From assembly GCA_014084085.1 (NCBI GenBank), contig NPFB01000161.1:11178-38327 (forward strand): a stretch of 27,150 bases of DNA, given 5' to 3'. Position numbers and translations under genes: made by a program. Shown in pieces: positions 17,170-25,524 of this stretch (positions within the stretch are counted from its first letter, which is position 1; each line of letters begins with the position of its first letter). This DNA comes from Hondaea fermentalgiana (taxonomy: Eukaryota > Sar > Bigyra > Thraustochytrida > Thraustochytriidae). The notes beneath the pieces are model-generated. The model was not told the DNA's origin and made no database searches. It saw only the letters and a program-made list of their open reading frames with translations.

Positions 17170-19032
17170 GCGTCAGTTGGCCGGCCAGCCAGTCAGCCAG
17201 TCAGTCAGTCGCTCGCTCGCTCCTTTGCTTGCTTGCTCGCTGGTACGGCACCGCTGCCGCCGCAGCGCTCGTTCTCGCTCTTGCGTTTGCTTTTCCCGGC
17301 CGTGTTATGCAGTAGTTGTTGTTGCTGTAGGCGTACCTCGACTGGGTCTGTCTGTGCTTGGGCTCCTACGACTCTTCCGGGCCAAAGTCGGCGCCCTGGA
17401 CCACCGCGCCTGCAACGCGACCGGCCTCTCCGCGCCCTCCTCCTCCTCCTCCTCGCCCCGCCGCGAGCCTGTCTGGCCCGGCTTCGGCTTCGGCTTTTGC
17501 TGTGCGGGGTGCTGCTGGATGGCCAGGCCTGGCTGGGTCTGTCTGGTTGATCGCTCCAAGCAAGCAATGTCCTGCAAGCCCGCTCTGCAGCTGCAGCTGC
17601 ACTGCTCGCGACTCGGAGCTTGCTTGCAAGCTTGCTCTTGCTGCCTCCTCCTGCCCTTCCTTTCTTGCGAAGCGAGGGACGCGAAGGCCTCTTTACTGTC
17701 AACGCCGACGCCGAGTCGAGGTACGCCCCCGCTGCAGCTGCAGCGCCTACACCTCGCCTTTCTGGTCCTGCTCGTGAAGAAGAAGTTGACGATGATGACG
17801 ATTGTCCAAGCACAAGGCGCCGCTGCCTGAGGCGGCTCGGCCAGCGCCGGCGGCCACGCGGCGGGCGGAAGACCGGGTTTGTGGCCGGCGCCGCAGCCGC
17901 AGCCGCGCCGCGCCGCCGCGAGAAAGATCTCCGGGACCTCGGGCTGGGGCGGGGAGGAGGGCTTCTCGAGCGCGATGGAACGAGCAGCCGGCCGTCCTGC
18001 GATTGACGCCGAGCCGCCGCCGGCGACGAAGGGGACGCGGGGCCGCGCGGACGACCGACCGGGTCCGGGCTCGCGGGCTCGCGGGCTCGCGTCGCTGCTG
18101 CGCTGCCGGCGCTGCGCTGGCCGGCGGGCTGGTTGTGGAAAGAAGAAAGAAATCGGGGCGCAGATGACGCAGCTGGTCTCCTCGCCACGAGCCAGGGAGA
18201 AAGACTTCAAGTCGTCGGTCTGTCTGTCTGTCTGTCGGTCGGTCTCCCGGCACACACGCACACACGCGCACACGCTCGCTCGCAAGCTCGCAAGCAAGCG
18301 CCTGCTGCACGCACGCACGCACGCACGCCGCGCCTTGGCTCGCTCGCGTTGCCGTTCTGCCGCAGCAGGCAGGCAGGCGTCTCGGGATTCAAATTCAAAT
18401 CAAACCCGCAACGACGAAGGAGGAGGAGGAGGATCGACGAGGACGACGGGGCCGCCGGCGACGAGGAGACGGCGAGCTCGACGACTAGCGGCACTGCACG
18501 ACGCCGATTCCTTGCTGCCGCGCCGCACTGTGGTTGCGAGGAGGAACCGCCGATTCCGCACACGTAAAGTAGTATATTTTCACGCACACACGCTGAGCTG
18601 GCTGTCTGCACTGATACCGCCGCTGCTGCTGCTGCTGCCAGCGCCTGGCAGCTCGCTGCGCTGCGCGAGGCGGGCTCGGGCTCGCTTCCTGCGCCCGCTC
18701 CTGACGCCGCACGCGCCAGCAGCCAGCAGTGCAGCTTGCCTCGCCTCAGCGCTCGAGTGCGGGCACAGGCTCGGGCTCGGGCTCGGGCTCGAGCCCCAAT
18801 GGCCGATCTAATGCAGGAGCGTACGTGGACTCCGCCTCCGTCCCGGCTGCTGCGGTAGGCGCCTCGGACCAGGAGCTCGTGCCCGCCGCCGCGCCCCAAT
18901 TTCTTGCGTCGATCCTCGCGGCGATCGTCCCCCCAAGCATCCCTGCCTCGCATCGAGCCCGTCCTGCCTCGGTGCGCCGGGCTTCCTGGCCCCGGTGGGC
19001 GCAGCAACCAGCTGCAGGCGGCAGCGGCAGCG

Positions 19033-19082
19033 CGACCGTGACCGCGACCGCGACCGCGACCGCGACCGCGACCGCGACCGCG
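19033..19082. repeat. (GACCGC)n hexanucleotide repeat
   Basis: About seven near-perfect GACCGC units, the first with one base change. Translation in either direction gives only dipeptide repeats such as Thr-Ala or Arg-Gly, so I do not treat it as coding. Confidence 0.9.
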
Positions 19083-19471
19083 GCCGACCGTTGAGCGAGC
19101 CTGCCAGTGTCGGGAGGCAAGCAGCGTGAAGACGTCAGCCTGACCGGCTACAGCTTGGCTACAGCTACTGCTATACAGTGCAGCTACACGTACGTCTACA
19201 GACCGCAGGCAGGCAGGTCTCGAGCGAGCCACGGTGAACGGAAGGAAGGCCAAACGCCCCAATCATGCCCCTGCAGTGTTGCTGGACGCACGCTACCGGT
19301 GGTGATCGCTCGGCCGCCTAGTTCGTCGAACTGCAGCCTCCTCGAACGACGGACGCAGTGCGGGTTGTGTAGACCTGCGTACCGGCTGGGATGAAGTGCT
19401 AGCGACTACACGTCGAGGTCGAGGACCTCTTCAGTGTGTCCCCATCACCACCACTCGTGAGATGATGTGCA

Positions 19472-19529
19472 CGAACGAACGAACAAACGAACGAACGAAG
19501 GAACGTATGAACGAACGGATGAACGAACC
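19472..19529. repeat. Degenerate (GAAC)n tetranucleotide repeat
   Basis: Runs of GAAC units with scattered changes (for example ACAAAC, GTATGA and GGATGA interruptions), in intergenic DNA downstream of the C2/PH gene. Confidence 0.85.
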
Positions 19530-20115
19530 TGGCAACGAAAAGGTGAACGGAGAAGGCTGACTGTGAATGACGCGTCAACGATCAGTGATGCGAATCACTT
19601 GGCCAGCTGTATGTAGCTCGGGAGGGATTGTGGTGTAGATGCGGCAGATATGGAGCGGATCCAGCCAAGATTTTCCTCCCCCCATCCGTCAGGCGTGAAT
19701 GTTTGTGAAGCAGACAAGAAAACGAATCAAAATTAACTTGGTATGGCAAGCAAGCATCAGGGACAACACCTTTTTTGCAGCAGAGGCGCGCCAACTCATC
19801 TGATCTCTCATTCGCACACAGAAGGAAGGAGTTGAATACCTACGCAGGCGAGCAGAGAGAGAGATAGACATCTGGGAGCCATTTAAACGCGACAAATCAA
19901 AAGGCACTCACACACACATACAACAAAATCAATTGAAACAGATACTAGCAGGCGAAGAACGAAGCTGGCACGAATCGTGATTCGTTTCGCACCCCTCCGT
20001 CAGCGTCCCAAACTGATGTATCACGATTACCGCGGCAATCATTATCACCCCACGTCTTCAGTGCCATCCAGACAGAAATGAGAAGCCACCACTGTCCACA
20101 TGCTGCTTTTGGGCA

Positions 20116-22692
20116 TTACTCGACCTCTTCAAACGGGATCTCGTGGTCGCGAATGGCGCGGATCCACTTACGCAAGCGCACAACAAAGAGCCCAGGCGGC
20201 GGATTCATCGGCTCCCGCAGACGCACAACGTGAGACTCCTCCTGCACATTGAGTACGAGCTCGTTCAGGCTCTTGACGTGGACAGCCGCATACACAGTAT
20301 CGAGACTGAGCTTGTACGTGAGATTATAGGTGACTCCCTTGGGCACTTCTTGGTGTTTGCGGTAAAAGAGAGTGTCGCCCTTGAGCTCAAAGTACTTTGT
20401 CTTGAAGACGCCGCGACGGCGAGCCAGGGACGCCATGTCCGCATTTGAAATGTCCCCGGACACTTTCACAGCACAGCGATCGAGATGACCCGAAAGCTCG
20501 ACATGGTCGCTGAGAAAATCTGCGTCGTCTGCCTCAACAGGGCTCTTGAACTGCTGACGATTGCGGCGATTTTGCGTCATATTCTGGTGCAAAACATGGA
20601 AACCCGTCCTCGCGAATCGGGCTACGCCTTTAATTTGCGCCGGTCGCAGCGGGACGAGCGCCTTGTCAAACTCTCCACGCAAGAGGTTGCGAAATTTGTA
20701 GCCGAAATTCCAAACACCACCAGACAGAATCTGCGCAATAGCGCTACCGAGGCGTCCGCTCCGCGCCGCGGTGGTGAGCAGACCAATAAAAAAGCCAACA
20801 AAGGCATCGTAGCACGTAATTCCCTCGTCACCAGGTCGCGGTCGGAACTGCTTGCGCATCTCGAGAAACGGCAACTTGACGGCGTCGGCGCCGTCAACGC
20901 TGCTCTTGCTCAGCACGAGCTGTTCTGGGACGCCCTTGTGTCCACGAAAGAGATCCTGCACGTAAAACTTGGTGTCACGCACCGTAAAGCGGTGAATGTC
21001 AAAGTCGTAAGGTTCGTGATTGAGCCAGTCCCGAAAGCGGGCCCAGTCGCCGAAGCGAAGCTGATCCTCTTTCGACTGCTGCGAGAGCTGCTCCAGAGCC
21101 GTGTATCGCCGCGCCGGAACAAAGGGGTTCTCCAGCTCATCCTCTGGTACATGCGACCACAAAACCTCAATCTGAAGCTGGCCGCATAGACCCATCTTTT
21201 TCCACTTGCGCGTGGCCAGGGGGACCCAGCCCTCAAAGCCAGTTGCTCCGTCAATGTCATCCCGGCTACCCACCCTGTACGTCTTGTAATCCTTTTCGTA
21301 GTGCCAGTTGAACTTGGGATCTACCACGAGGTACTTGGCCGTCATGACCCAATGACCAATAAGGGCAGCCTGACTCACCTCGGGGGAGTCTCGATCGTAG
21401 ACAGAGATTTCAATCACCGTCGAAGCATCGTCGACGTTGAGCGTCAACACCTCGTTCCACATCGGATTCAGCGTTTTAGTCTGCGTGTGAGTGGAAAAGG
21501 CCTGCCGACGACAGCACACGGTGACGTAGGGGTCACATGTCTTCTTGAGCCGGTGCGGCGCAAGATTCTTGGCACGCAGCACGCGAACGCGGAGCTGATT
21601 TGGAAAGGGCGCACTCTTGCCGATGACCTTGCGCACATCCGCATCCGCAAGGATACGCGTGAACTCATTGATGTTGAACTTGCCGTTGAACATTTGAAAG
21701 TTGCACATGGCGTTCGACACTTCAACATGACTAAAGTCCACCTTGAAGTACCGCTCAAAGTCCGGGACCTTGCTCAGTGGCACCTTTTCCTTGCGCCGCA
21801 AGATCCAGTTGCGCAAATGCGCAAAAGAAATACTTCCCTCGATATCGAGACGCTCGCAAGTGAGGAACCACTCAAAGGGAAAGCCTGGCGGATTCCCAAA
21901 GGCCGCATCCTGGACCAAGATGCGCATATGCAAATGCCAGTCCTTGATCCACGGCACCACCGAGAGCGTTTTCACCTGGAAGGGGAAACCATTCAAAGGA
22001 CCAAAACGCTGCATCACAAAGGCAAATGCGCTGCCCAGAAATGCCGGGATCGACATGAAGATGTACGCGACCAGCGGTAAAAAGAGAAACTGGCCCCACT
22101 TGGCGTATGATACTCCGGGCATCAAATTTACCGCGAGGGCCGGTCCGCCTAGGAATAGCATCAGCATGCCACTCATGGCACCACCGCCGACGCCTTCAAA
22201 GAGGTGAATGTTAAACCACCTTCTGCGCTTTTTCAGAATAAAGTCGTCGGCGCCGTCATCGTTCAGCATGCCATTGTCTTCCTCATCCGAAAATTCTGCC
22301 ACAAGCAGCTCGTGTTCCTCGATTGTAGAGTCCGGGTCCCCGGGCTCTGCAGATGATGGTTTGCCGCGTCGCCAGCTGGTCCGTTTCTTCGAATCGCGGC
22401 GCTTCGAGTCGCGGCGCTTCGAGTCGCGTTTTCCATTTCGGAGCTTGCGCGAACCTTGGGACGACGCGCCTTGCCGCTCAGGCACGATGATGCCCGAGGG
22501 CAGAACTTCGAGCTCGGCATTCATGCCGCCCTCGTCGTCTTCGTCATCCTCGTCATCGTCGTCGTCAATGCCAAAAAAGTTGTCGCCAAAGATGCTCGGT
22601 CGCGCGCCGGGGTTCACCGCCTCGAAATCGGAGTCTTCGTCGTGTCCGTAGACATCATCAAAGTTCACCTCGCTCACCTGTCCGCGGCCCAT
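20116..22692 (-). CDS. Membrane-anchored C2 and PH domain protein, lipid-binding architecture
   Basis: 858 residues from ATG 22692; a frame start 12 bp upstream is GTG and was not used. Order: acidic disordered N-terminus with an Asp/Glu run (about 43-54); three RDSK-type repeats (89-103); two adjacent hydrophobic segments (about 167-190 and 200-228), probably a membrane hairpin; a beta-rich segment with FQVKTLSVV, then AAFGNPPGFPF (about 238-285), reminiscent of AsmA/chorein-type lipid-groove proteins; a C2 domain (about 365-460) with DPYVTV (387-392) and YDRDS (432-436); a region of unknown fold (about 520-700) with a short hydrophobic stretch (about 630-643); and a C-terminal PH-like domain (about 733-848), with KTKYFELKGDTLFYRK and a closing Trp helix. 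C2 and PH domains bind phospholipids or phosphoinositides, so a membrane-contact or lipid-transfer role is plausible but inferred. The first C2 Ca2+-loop Asp seems absent. Confidence 0.88.
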   Translation of the reverse strand: MGRGQVSEVNFDDVYGHDEDSDFEAVNPGARPSIFGDNFFGIDDDDDEDDEDDEGGMNAELEVLPSGIIVPERQGASSQGSRKLRNGKRDSKRRDSKRRDSKKRTSWRRGKPSSAEPGDPDSTIEEHELLVAEFSDEEDNGMLNDDGADDFILKKRRRWFNIHLFEGVGGGAMSGMLMLFLGGPALAVNLMPGVSYAKWGQFLFLPLVAYIFMSIPAFLGSAFAFVMQRFGPLNGFPFQVKTLSVVPWIKDWHLHMRILVQDAAFGNPPGFPFEWFLTCERLDIEGSISFAHLRNWILRRKEKVPLSKVPDFERYFKVDFSHVEVSNAMCNFQMFNGKFNINEFTRILADADVRKVIGKSAPFPNQLRVRVLRAKNLAPHRLKKTCDPYVTVCCRRQAFSTHTQTKTLNPMWNEVLTLNVDDASTVIEISVYDRDSPEVSQAALIGHWVMTAKYLVVDPKFNWHYEKDYKTYRVGSRDDIDGATGFEGWVPLATRKWKKMGLCGQLQIEVLWSHVPEDELENPFVPARRYTALEQLSQQSKEDQLRFGDWARFRDWLNHEPYDFDIHRFTVRDTKFYVQDLFRGHKGVPEQLVLSKSSVDGADAVKLPFLEMRKQFRPRPGDEGITCYDAFVGFFIGLLTTAARSGRLGSAIAQILSGGVWNFGYKFRNLLRGEFDKALVPLRPAQIKGVARFARTGFHVLHQNMTQNRRNRQQFKSPVEADDADFLSDHVELSGHLDRCAVKVSGDISNADMASLARRRGVFKTKYFELKGDTLFYRKHQEVPKGVTYNLTYKLSLDTVYAAVHVKSLNELVLNVQEESHVVRLREPMNPPPGLFVVRLRKWIRAIRDHEIPFEEVE
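22386..22430. repeat. Three-copy 15-bp in-frame repeat (RDSKR)
   Basis: Near-identical 15-bp units in the C2/PH gene encode three consecutive basic RDSKR-type repeats, each with a Ser that could be phosphorylated by basophilic kinases. Confidence 0.85.
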
Positions 22693-23138
22693 GGCTCCAT
22701 ACACACTCTATCGGTCGCCTTGCACGCGTGCACGGAGTACTGCAAGTCTGCGCGCGACGCGGCGTGCTATAGCCAGCGGCGCCACGAACGCAGCCCTCCT
22801 TTCTGCGCGCTGCGTGTGGCTCTTGCTGCTCTTTTCGGCGTCTGCTGTCGGAGCTGCCACCGCAGCAGCTGCTGCTGCCGCTTCTGCTCCCGCTGCCGCG
22901 GACCAACGCTCGCTCGTGCGTGCGCGCGCAGACCTGCGAGATGGGCTTTGTATTTGCTGTGCTTGTTTGTTTGCCGGGTCTTGACGCCGTCGCAGCGCGT
23001 GCACTGACCTGTCCCACCGTACAAGCCCGGTACGCTATCGACAAAACCTACCTTGCTTGCCACTGCTAGCTTCCATCTTTCATCCCCGCCGAGCTCGGCT
23101 GTCTCCACGCTCGCGCGAACAGCTCCTCCGCCGACCAG
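22693..23138. promoter_or_regulatory. Divergent intergenic region between the C2/PH gene and the anchored-protein gene
   Basis: About 450 bp between two divergent genes, with a GCAGCAGCTGCTGCTGC inverted-repeat-like tract near 22861-22878. A short ATG frame begins at 22941 (MGFVFAVLVCLPGLD, hydrophobic, signal-like) and runs about 41 codons. It could be a leader exon of the downstream gene (see findings), but there is no independent support. Confidence 0.4.
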
Positions 23139-23383
23139 GTTCTTAGCAGTCAGGTCTCGACCGCATGGCGACGAGATCGCCGAGTTTGCCTGCTGCGAGT
23201 TGAACGGCCTCGGCGGCGACTCCGCGTTCGCGTGGGACCCGGAGAAAGAAGAAGTACGCCAGAGCGTACAAAGTGTGGTACGATATCTCTGGGAGCGCGA
23301 CGCGCAGGAGCAGGAGCAAATCGAGGACGCAGCGGTGGAAAACGATGCTCGAGCGCGCCGACCACGCGGGCGTCTGGGGGCTG
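23139..23383 (+). CDS. Probable 5' exon of the downstream anchored-protein gene
   Basis: The frame through 23164-23383 reads like real protein (for example GDEIAEFACCELNGLGGDSA, then EKEEVRQSVQSVVRYLWERD and EQEQIEDAAVEND), and its third codon positions are strongly G/C. It has no ATG. Its codon bias drops sharply at a consensus donor, GTGAGT, at 23384-23389. A pyrimidine-rich stretch ending CCGACCAG at 23138, or TCAG at 23153, could be the acceptor at its left end; both keep the same phase. It is in a different frame from the 24634-terminating exon, so an intron or a sequence error must lie between. Family unknown; acidic and helical. Confidence 0.45.
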
Positions 23384-23470
23384 GTGAGTCTGAAGAGAAG
23401 GCAACTGATGACTTTCGTTCCTTGATAAAGGCGCGAGTTCTCGCCGCACGCGGCGTGCGTTCGCTCGATC

Positions 23471-24634
23471 TTGGGGGCGGGCGAGGGCAAGGGAGAGACT
23501 GACGACATTGACGATACCGGCTGCGACGACGACGACGACGACGAAAATGACGACAACGATGGTAACGAGAGTACGCAGGAGCCCGAGGCGACTGCGGAAG
23601 AGATTGAGGCGTCAGCAAAGATTGACGCGCAGCTACGTGCAGACCGCGTGAAGCAAATCAAGGAAGAATGTGCCGTTGTTATCCTCGGCCCTAATTCTGA
23701 CGCGAGCAACGCGGCACGCTGGCAGCTGACCGCTCAAGTTGGTACTGCACTCGGGGTGAAGCTTGATGCCGAAAGCGAGGACACGCCACAGGGAAGTGCC
23801 GGAGACGCGGTTGTTACTGGTACACTCGGAGATGGAAGCGTGGTGACAGTGACCTCGTTCCCAACAAGCAAAAAGAAAAAGGCGAGCCGCATCCGCATGT
23901 CCGTCGCAGACCCCAGCGTGCTCATCTTTGTCGTGGAGGCCGAGACAAACACCACCACAAGTACCCCGGGTGACGCCGCTGCCACGCTTGTGTCTACCAA
24001 GGCGCTGGAAAAGTCGCTGAGTCACTTGTTGTTTACAGCGGCCTCGATTGGCGACCTCAAGCAGACTGCAGTCTGCCTTGTGGTTGCCAACTGTGCGGAG
24101 CTCAAGTCCTCGCTGCGTCAAATGGACTTTGCCTCAAACGAGGAATTCTGCGCAGCTGTTGGCACAAATCTGCCTGAAACTGCGGCTGCAAAGACACCGG
24201 AAGATTTTCTACTCTCTCTTTCGGGCGAGCTCGAAAAGGCTGCCCTGTCCTTTGACCCGACTGAGGTGCGTACTGTCTTTGTGGAGGAGTCCTTGGCTGG
24301 TGCTGGCGATGGCAAACGTAGCGGAGGCGTTTCAGATGGCGGGTCGCATCGTCAAACAACGAGTCTGACGCAACAGATTCTTGGCCTGCTTTCTGACATT
24401 CAAGGGGCACGTGTTGCGGAGGCAGAGGCTATGGATATGGAAAGTGAGGTGATGAATGTTGTTCCTCGGCGTGCGGTCGATGAAGTGGTTGCGAGCACTT
24501 CGGTGTCAACGTCTTCGCTTTGGAACTCCTCGTTGGTCAAACTGGCGGCACTTGGAGCTGTATCTGCTGTCTTGGTCGTGGTCGCCATGCAAGCTCTTGA
24601 CCGTGCGGACGATCGGGACTCATCACGGTATTAA
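23471..24634 (+). CDS. C-terminally membrane-anchored acidic protein, main exon (start unresolved)
   Basis: Frame open from 23429 to TAA 24634; residue numbers here count from 23471. There is no ATG until 23897, yet coding signal and conserved-looking sequence begin well before it, so the true start must be in an upstream exon. An Asp-rich run (about 11-30) and a helical stretch are followed by CAVVILGPN (67-75), VLIFVVEAE (150-158) and VCLVVANCAEL (201-211). These three hydrophobic strands are spaced like a degenerate P-loop GTPase fold (beta-1, Walker B and NKxD regions), but the P-loop and NKxD residues are missing. One hydrophobic helix (about 354-373) lies near the C-terminus with a short charged tail, as in tail-anchored proteins, the kind GET3 carries. 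The GTPase-like reading is a guess, and no family is recognised. Confidence 0.7.
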   Translation: MGAGEGKGETDDIDDTGCDDDDDDENDDNDGNESTQEPEATAEEIEASAKIDAQLRADRVKQIKEECAVVILGPNSDASNAARWQLTAQVGTALGVKLDAESEDTPQGSAGDAVVTGTLGDGSVVTVTSFPTSKKKKASRIRMSVADPSVLIFVVEAETNTTTSTPGDAAATLVSTKALEKSLSHLLFTAASIGDLKQTAVCLVVANCAELKSSLRQMDFASNEEFCAAVGTNLPETAAAKTPEDFLLSLSGELEKAALSFDPTEVRTVFVEESLAGAGDGKRSGGVSDGGSHRQTTSLTQQILGLLSDIQGARVAEAEAMDMESEVMNVVPRRAVDEVVASTSVSTSSLWNSSLVKLAALGAVSAVLVVVAMQALDRADDRDSSRY

Positions 24635-25524
24635 AGAAATAATAAGAAATGCAACTTTACTCTGCTGCTGTTCCTGCTCCTACGGCTATAGATAGGTATA
24701 ACGGTGATGACGATGCATCGGATGATTGAGTGAAGAAGTCAGAGCAGTAGAGAATGCACGTACGTCCCGCAAGATTGCAATACATTGGGTATGTCACCAC
24801 AAAACAGAAACATATGTTTTCTCGCGTATACTACCCTTGTACTTTCTAAAGGGGGTGTGTGAAGGATGGTGGGGTGGGCTATGACGATGAAGTGCAAGTG
24901 CGAAGCAGCAGCAGCACTCCATGGTAAGAAGTAGGGAGGGGGAGAGAGAAGGGTTGAAGGAAATGATTAAAACAGGCAGGCCCGAGCGCCAACATTGCAA
25001 AAGACCTCGGACGCCAGCCTTTTTTTTTTTTTTTTGAGAGGGGGGGGGGGGGGGGGGTACAAACAGCGTGCAGGTGCGCGCGCGCGTTGATGAGCACGTC
25101 TCATTAGACCAAAAAGATCTTGAAACAAGGTGAAGGCGAGGAACGAAGAAAAGTCAGCTCATCGTGGCATCGCGACGTTGAGACAAAGGTTGCGCACGCG
25201 AGGATCTCATGAGCTTTGCTGACGGGCCCGGCCGGCCGGCCGACAGGGAGACAGGTAGGCTTTCTGCGCGCTTGAACACAGCATCTCATCTCGAACAGAT
25301 GGCAGAAAATAATCATTCCCACAGCAGATGCTACATTCAGGCCCACAGCAAGCAAGCGCGCACATACATATGAATGCACACACACAGACGCGCGCACAGA
25401 CGTACAGACGCACGCACACCTTGGGATAAGCATGTGTGCGTCTGAAGAGGAGACTCTCGACCGCTTTCCGCTCGTCAAGGCATGCATCCATCCTTGCGTT
25501 TCGCGCTGGAACTCGGACTTACAA
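24635..25524. other. Convergent 3' intergenic region with homopolymer runs
   Basis: Lies between the stop of the anchored-protein gene (+) and the stop of the G alpha gene (-). ATTAAAG and AATAATAAG just after 24630 may serve as 3'-end signals. It contains the T16/G18 tract (25020-25057), an alternating GC stretch (about 25076-25086), a GGCCGGCC-rich palindromic stretch (about 25227-25243) and a CACACG-rich stretch (about 25376-25420). No gene is seen. Confidence 0.65.
25020..25057. repeat. T16 run followed by G18 run
   Basis: Sixteen T (25020-25035), then GAGA, then eighteen G (25040-25057). The G run could form a G-quadruplex on the plus strand. Exact lengths of such runs are error-prone in sequencing. 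Confidence 0.9.

Larger units (their letters stand above)
17125..20115. other. About 3 kb GC-rich, repeat-dense intergenic region; no supportable gene
   Basis: Lies between the SLC12 5' end and the C2/PH gene 3' end, both on the minus strand. It should hold the SLC12 promoter and 5' UTR and, at the right, the C2/PH 3' UTR. It is packed with simple repeats: GCT (17141-17169), CAGT/GCTC (about 17187-17222), TCTG (about 18219-18235), CACG/CA (about 18250-18330), GGA (18418-18431), GGGCTC (about 18770-18790), GACCGC (about 19033-19082) and GAAC (19472-19529). Long frames on both strands overlap one another, are Arg/Ser/Ala/Pro-rich, and mostly begin at GTG or TTG; I read them as a by-product of few stops in GC-rich DNA. 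From about 19400 the DNA becomes more AT-rich. Confidence 0.6.

Noticed and set aside
18219..18330. Short regularly repeated units resembling a CRISPR-like array
   Set aside because: These are plain tetranucleotide and dinucleotide microsatellites without spacers, in a eukaryotic genome.
17205..19262. Several overlapping long open frames on both strands (300 codons or more)
   Set aside because: They are Arg/Ser/Ala/Pro-rich, run through microsatellites in all frames, mostly lack an ATG at the stated start, and show no domain. They reflect few stop codons in GC-rich repeats.
22767..23618. 283-codon minus-strand frame overlapping the anchored-protein gene
   Set aside because: Arg/Ser-rich antisense translation; the plus-strand frames there have better codon bias and composition.
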